Assembly: GCA_030803735.1 (NCBI GenBank)
Contig: JAURUC010000001.1
Span: 4,278,001-4,342,000 of the forward strand
DNA from: Actinopolyspora lacussalsi
GTDB lineage: Bacteria; Actinomycetota; Actinomycetes; Mycobacteriales; Pseudonocardiaceae
DNA: 64,000 nucleotides
Direction of reading: 5' to 3'
Positions 62,206 to 64,000 of the stretch are shown here, piece after piece (position 1 is the stretch's first letter; the number at the start of each line of letters is the position of its first letter). The position numbers and the translations under genes were made by a program. The notes under the pieces are model-generated. The model was not told the DNA's origin. It did not search any database and saw only the letters and a list, made by a program, of their open reading frames with translations.

Positions 62206-62945
62206 GACGGCGCCGTCCCGGCGTGTTCCCGCGGTAGCCGGAGGCAGTAGCCGACGCCGCGCACGGTGTGTATCAGCGGCGGCTCGAACCGGTCGATCTT
62301 GCGCCGCAGGTACCGCACGTAGGTCTCCACGATCCTGCCGTCACCGGCGAAGTCGTAGTTCCACACCTGATCGAGGATCTGGGTCTTGCTGACCACCCGC
62401 GTCGCGTTCGTCATCAGATATGACAGCAGGTTGAACTCGGTGGGCGAGAGCTGGATGTACTCGCCCGCCCGGTGAACCTCGTGCGCCGCCTGGTCCAGTT
62501 CCAGATCGGCGTAGCGCAGGGTGTCGGAGTCCGCCGCACCAGTGCTGCCCTCCTCGTGGCCGGTGCGCCGGAGGATCGCCCGGATGCGCAGCAACACTTC
62601 GTCCAGGCTGAACGGTTTGGTGACGTAGTCATCGCCACCGGCCGACAACCCCTCGATGCGGTCGTCGACCTCGGTGCGTGCGGTGAGGAACAGCACGGGC
62701 GTCTCCAACCCGGCGGCCCGCAGCCCGCGGGTCACCGCGAATCCGTCCAGATCGGGCAGCATCACGTCGAGCACCACCAGGTCGGGGCGGAAACGTTGCG
62801 CCTCCACGAGCGCCTGCTGCCCGGTCTCGGCGACGCCGACGGTGTAGCCGGCGAGCCGCAGCGTCGACTCCAACAGGATGCGGATACTCGATTCGTCCTC
62901 GACGACCAGGATCCGCCGCTCGACGGCCGCGTCGGATTCGCCCAT
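62202..62945 (-). CDS. OmpR/PhoB-type response regulator
   Basis: 247 residues from ATG 62945 with GGGAAG upstream. Receiver domain: acidic pair ED near 16-17, phospho-acceptor Asp60 in DLVVLDVMLPDLDG, and Lys in GGDDYVTKPF (about 111). The C-terminal winged helix (about 150-235) ends with FEPPLIHTVRGVGYCLRLP. It pairs with the histidine kinase gene that overlaps it. The upstream membrane glycosyltransferase gene reads in the same direction and may share the unit. Confidence 0.95.
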   Translation of the reverse strand: MGESDAAVERRILVVEDESSIRILLESTLRLAGYTVGVAETGQQALVEAQRFRPDLVVLDVMLPDLDGFAVTRGLRAAGLETPVLFLTARTEVDDRIEGLSAGGDDYVTKPFSLDEVLLRIRAILRRTGHEEGSTGAADSDTLRYADLELDQAAHEVHRAGEYIQLSPTEFNLLSYLMTNATRVVSKTQILDQVWNYDFAGDGRIVETYVRYLRRKIDRFEPPLIHTVRGVGYCLRLPREHAGTAPS

Positions 62946-62967
62946 GCTGTTCTTCCCACTCGGTCTT

Positions 62968-64000
62968 TCACTCACACTCGTACAGCGTCGACGACTGCCC
63001 CGTGCCCGAACTCGATCCGCCCGAACCGGATCCGGACGCGTCACCGTCGTCGCTGTTCTGACTGCCGGTCTGACTCCGGTTGTCGGTCTCGCTCTGACTG
63101 TCGCTCAGATATTCGGAGGAATCCACCTCGGAGCAGTTCTGCTCGATCCACTCGCTCCGCTGTTGGGAGTAGCCACCGCCACCGGGGCCGCCGCCCCGGC
63201 CGCCGCCACCGGGACCACCGCCCGAACCGAGGACGTACCGCAGTTCGCCGTTGTCGGTCCACTCCGCCAACTGTGACACCGAGGGAGCGTTGTCACTGCC
63301 GGTGAAACCGCCCATTCCGATGACCGTGGCGTCACTGTGCAGGATATATGACGAGGCCGACATGGAGCCGCCGCTGATCGCCAGCTTGATGCGAGCCGAT
63401 CCCGAATGCTGGATCGCGTAGTCCAGGACCGCCTGTTGCCGGTCGCTCAGCGAGGTGCCACCCCGGCCTCCTCCCGGTCCGCCACCTGCCGGGAAACCAC
63501 CGGATCCGTTGCCGCCCCGACCACCTCCGGGACCGCCACCGCCGAAACCGCCCATGCTCGACGGTCCGGCCGTCGGGTTGGTTCCTCCCATGCCGGTGGA
63601 TCCTCCGGCCGGTTCGCTGATCGCCCAGGCACCCGGCGCCAGTAGCACGGCCACCATCGAGCACGCCGCGGCCAGCGGCAACAGCCGCGACCACTTCCAG
63701 CCTACGGCCAGCAGCACGACGGCCAGCGCCCCGACACCGAGCACCGCCCAGGCCAGCCAGCCCATCCAGTCGGGAGTGCGTCGGATGATCACTGCCGCCC
63801 AGCAGACGGTCGCCACCACACCGAGCATGCCCGCGGCGGGTACCCAGCGGGACCCAGCACGATGGGCGCGCACCAGCAGCACCACCAGACCGCCGCACAG
63901 CGCGGCGACCGCGGGCGCGAGCTGTGTCGTGTAGTAGGGATGGATCGTGCCCTGCTGGAACGAGAAGACCGCCCCGCAGATCAGCAGCCACAGTCCCCAG
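62968..64000 (-). CDS. GT39-type membrane glycosyltransferase, N-terminal part outside the window
   Basis: The frame runs to the last base, giving the final 344 residues of a larger protein. Membrane helices with the ArnT/PMT-like motif QQGTIHPYYTTQLAPAVAALCGG (residues 20-42 of the visible part) and three further helices come first. Then a Gly-rich linker, a soluble domain (LSDRQQAVLDYAIQHSGSARIKLAISGGSMSASSYILHSDATVIGMGGFTGSDNAPSVSQLAEW) and a Ser/Asp/Gly-rich tail ending YECE follow. Such GT39 enzymes move sugars from polyprenyl phosphate outside the membrane. It lies 23 bases upstream of the response-regulator start. Confidence 0.85.
   Translation of the reverse strand, partial: WGLWLLICGAVFSFQQGTIHPYYTTQLAPAVAALCGGLVVLLVRAHRAGSRWVPAAGMLGVVATVCWAAVIIRRTPDWMGWLAWAVLGVGALAVVLLAVGWKWSRLLPLAAACSMVAVLLAPGAWAISEPAGGSTGMGGTNPTAGPSSMGGFGGGGPGGGRGGNGSGGFPAGGGPGGGRGGTSLSDRQQAVLDYAIQHSGSARIKLAISGGSMSASSYILHSDATVIGMGGFTGSDNAPSVSQLAEWTDNGELRYVLGSGGGPGGGGRGGGPGGGGYSQQRSEWIEQNCSEVDSSEYLSDSQSETDNRSQTGSQNSDDGDASGSGSGGSSSGTGQSSTLYECE

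Overview
The window is about 70% G+C, with GTG and TTG starts, GTGA/ATGA stop-start overlaps and actinobacterial marker families (SepH, DUF2530, DUF397, zf-HC2 anti-sigma, ECF sigma factor). It is a chromosomal segment of a high-GC filamentous actinobacterium, most likely in the Pseudonocardiales/Actinopolyspora range; the genus cannot be fixed from sequence alone. From memory, the order DUF2530, MarR, SpoU methyltransferase, membrane proteins, sepH, serC and the two citrate synthases resembles the Rv0879c-Rv0896 region of Mycobacterium tuberculosis, so the first half is probably a conserved core. I saw no tRNA, rRNA, CRISPR array, transposase or phage gene.

Layout. 1-11.5 kb: the 3' part of a sacsin-like ATP-binding protein, DUF2530, MarR plus an MFS exporter, a superoxide dismutase, a glutamate-cysteine-ligase-family enzyme, a Bcr/CflA-type exporter, an RNA methyltransferase and two membrane proteins. 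11.6-18.4 kb: sepH, serC, then an ECF sigma factor facing a zinc-finger anti-sigma factor and a copper-type P1B ATPase. 18.7-22.1 kb: a MacB/FtsX-type ABC exporter. 22.5-26.3 kb: a DUF2218 gene behind an iron box, a CopD-CtaG fusion and a second CtaG. 26.7-35.6 kb: two citrate synthases enclosing pdxH, an aldose-1-epimerase-like gene, an acyl-CoA dehydrogenase and a TetR-sugar kinase operon with an AGTACT operator cluster. 35.7-41.7 kb: a NatAB-like ABC system, a divergent GlpD-like flavoprotein, an NADP-dependent oxidoreductase and a Nudix hydrolase. 41.8-49.4 kb is the most accessory-looking part: an XRE/DUF397 pair between two 115-bp direct repeats, then a minus-strand cluster built around a soluble FtsK/EccC-like ATPase with small helical partners. 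49.6-64 kb: an alpha/beta hydrolase without its serine, a DUF4232 lipoprotein, a transporter/glycosyltransferase/hydrolase/glycosyltransferase run, an I36-type inhibitor, an aldo-keto reductase, a YrhK protein, an acyl-CoA ligase, a two-component system and the end of a GT39-type membrane glycosyltransferase.

Two functional themes recur. One is metal handling: copper (P1B ATPase next to the sigma/anti-sigma pair, CopD-CtaG, CtaG) and iron (two IdeR/DmdR-type boxes, one of them orphan and followed by a terminator, next to the superoxide dismutase). The other is intergenic repeats: a short GCGA-tetraloop hairpin motif at nine places, a long hairpin element in three full and two partial copies whose arms change in a compensating way, and five micro-tandem arrays of about three units.

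Best candidates for something undescribed: (1) the FtsK-like ATPase cluster; (2) the paired hairpin-repeat family; (3) a possible iron-regulated small RNA beside the superoxide dismutase gene; (4) a 17-residue hydrophobic peptide gene with its own terminator in an otherwise empty 1.2-kb AT-richer interval.
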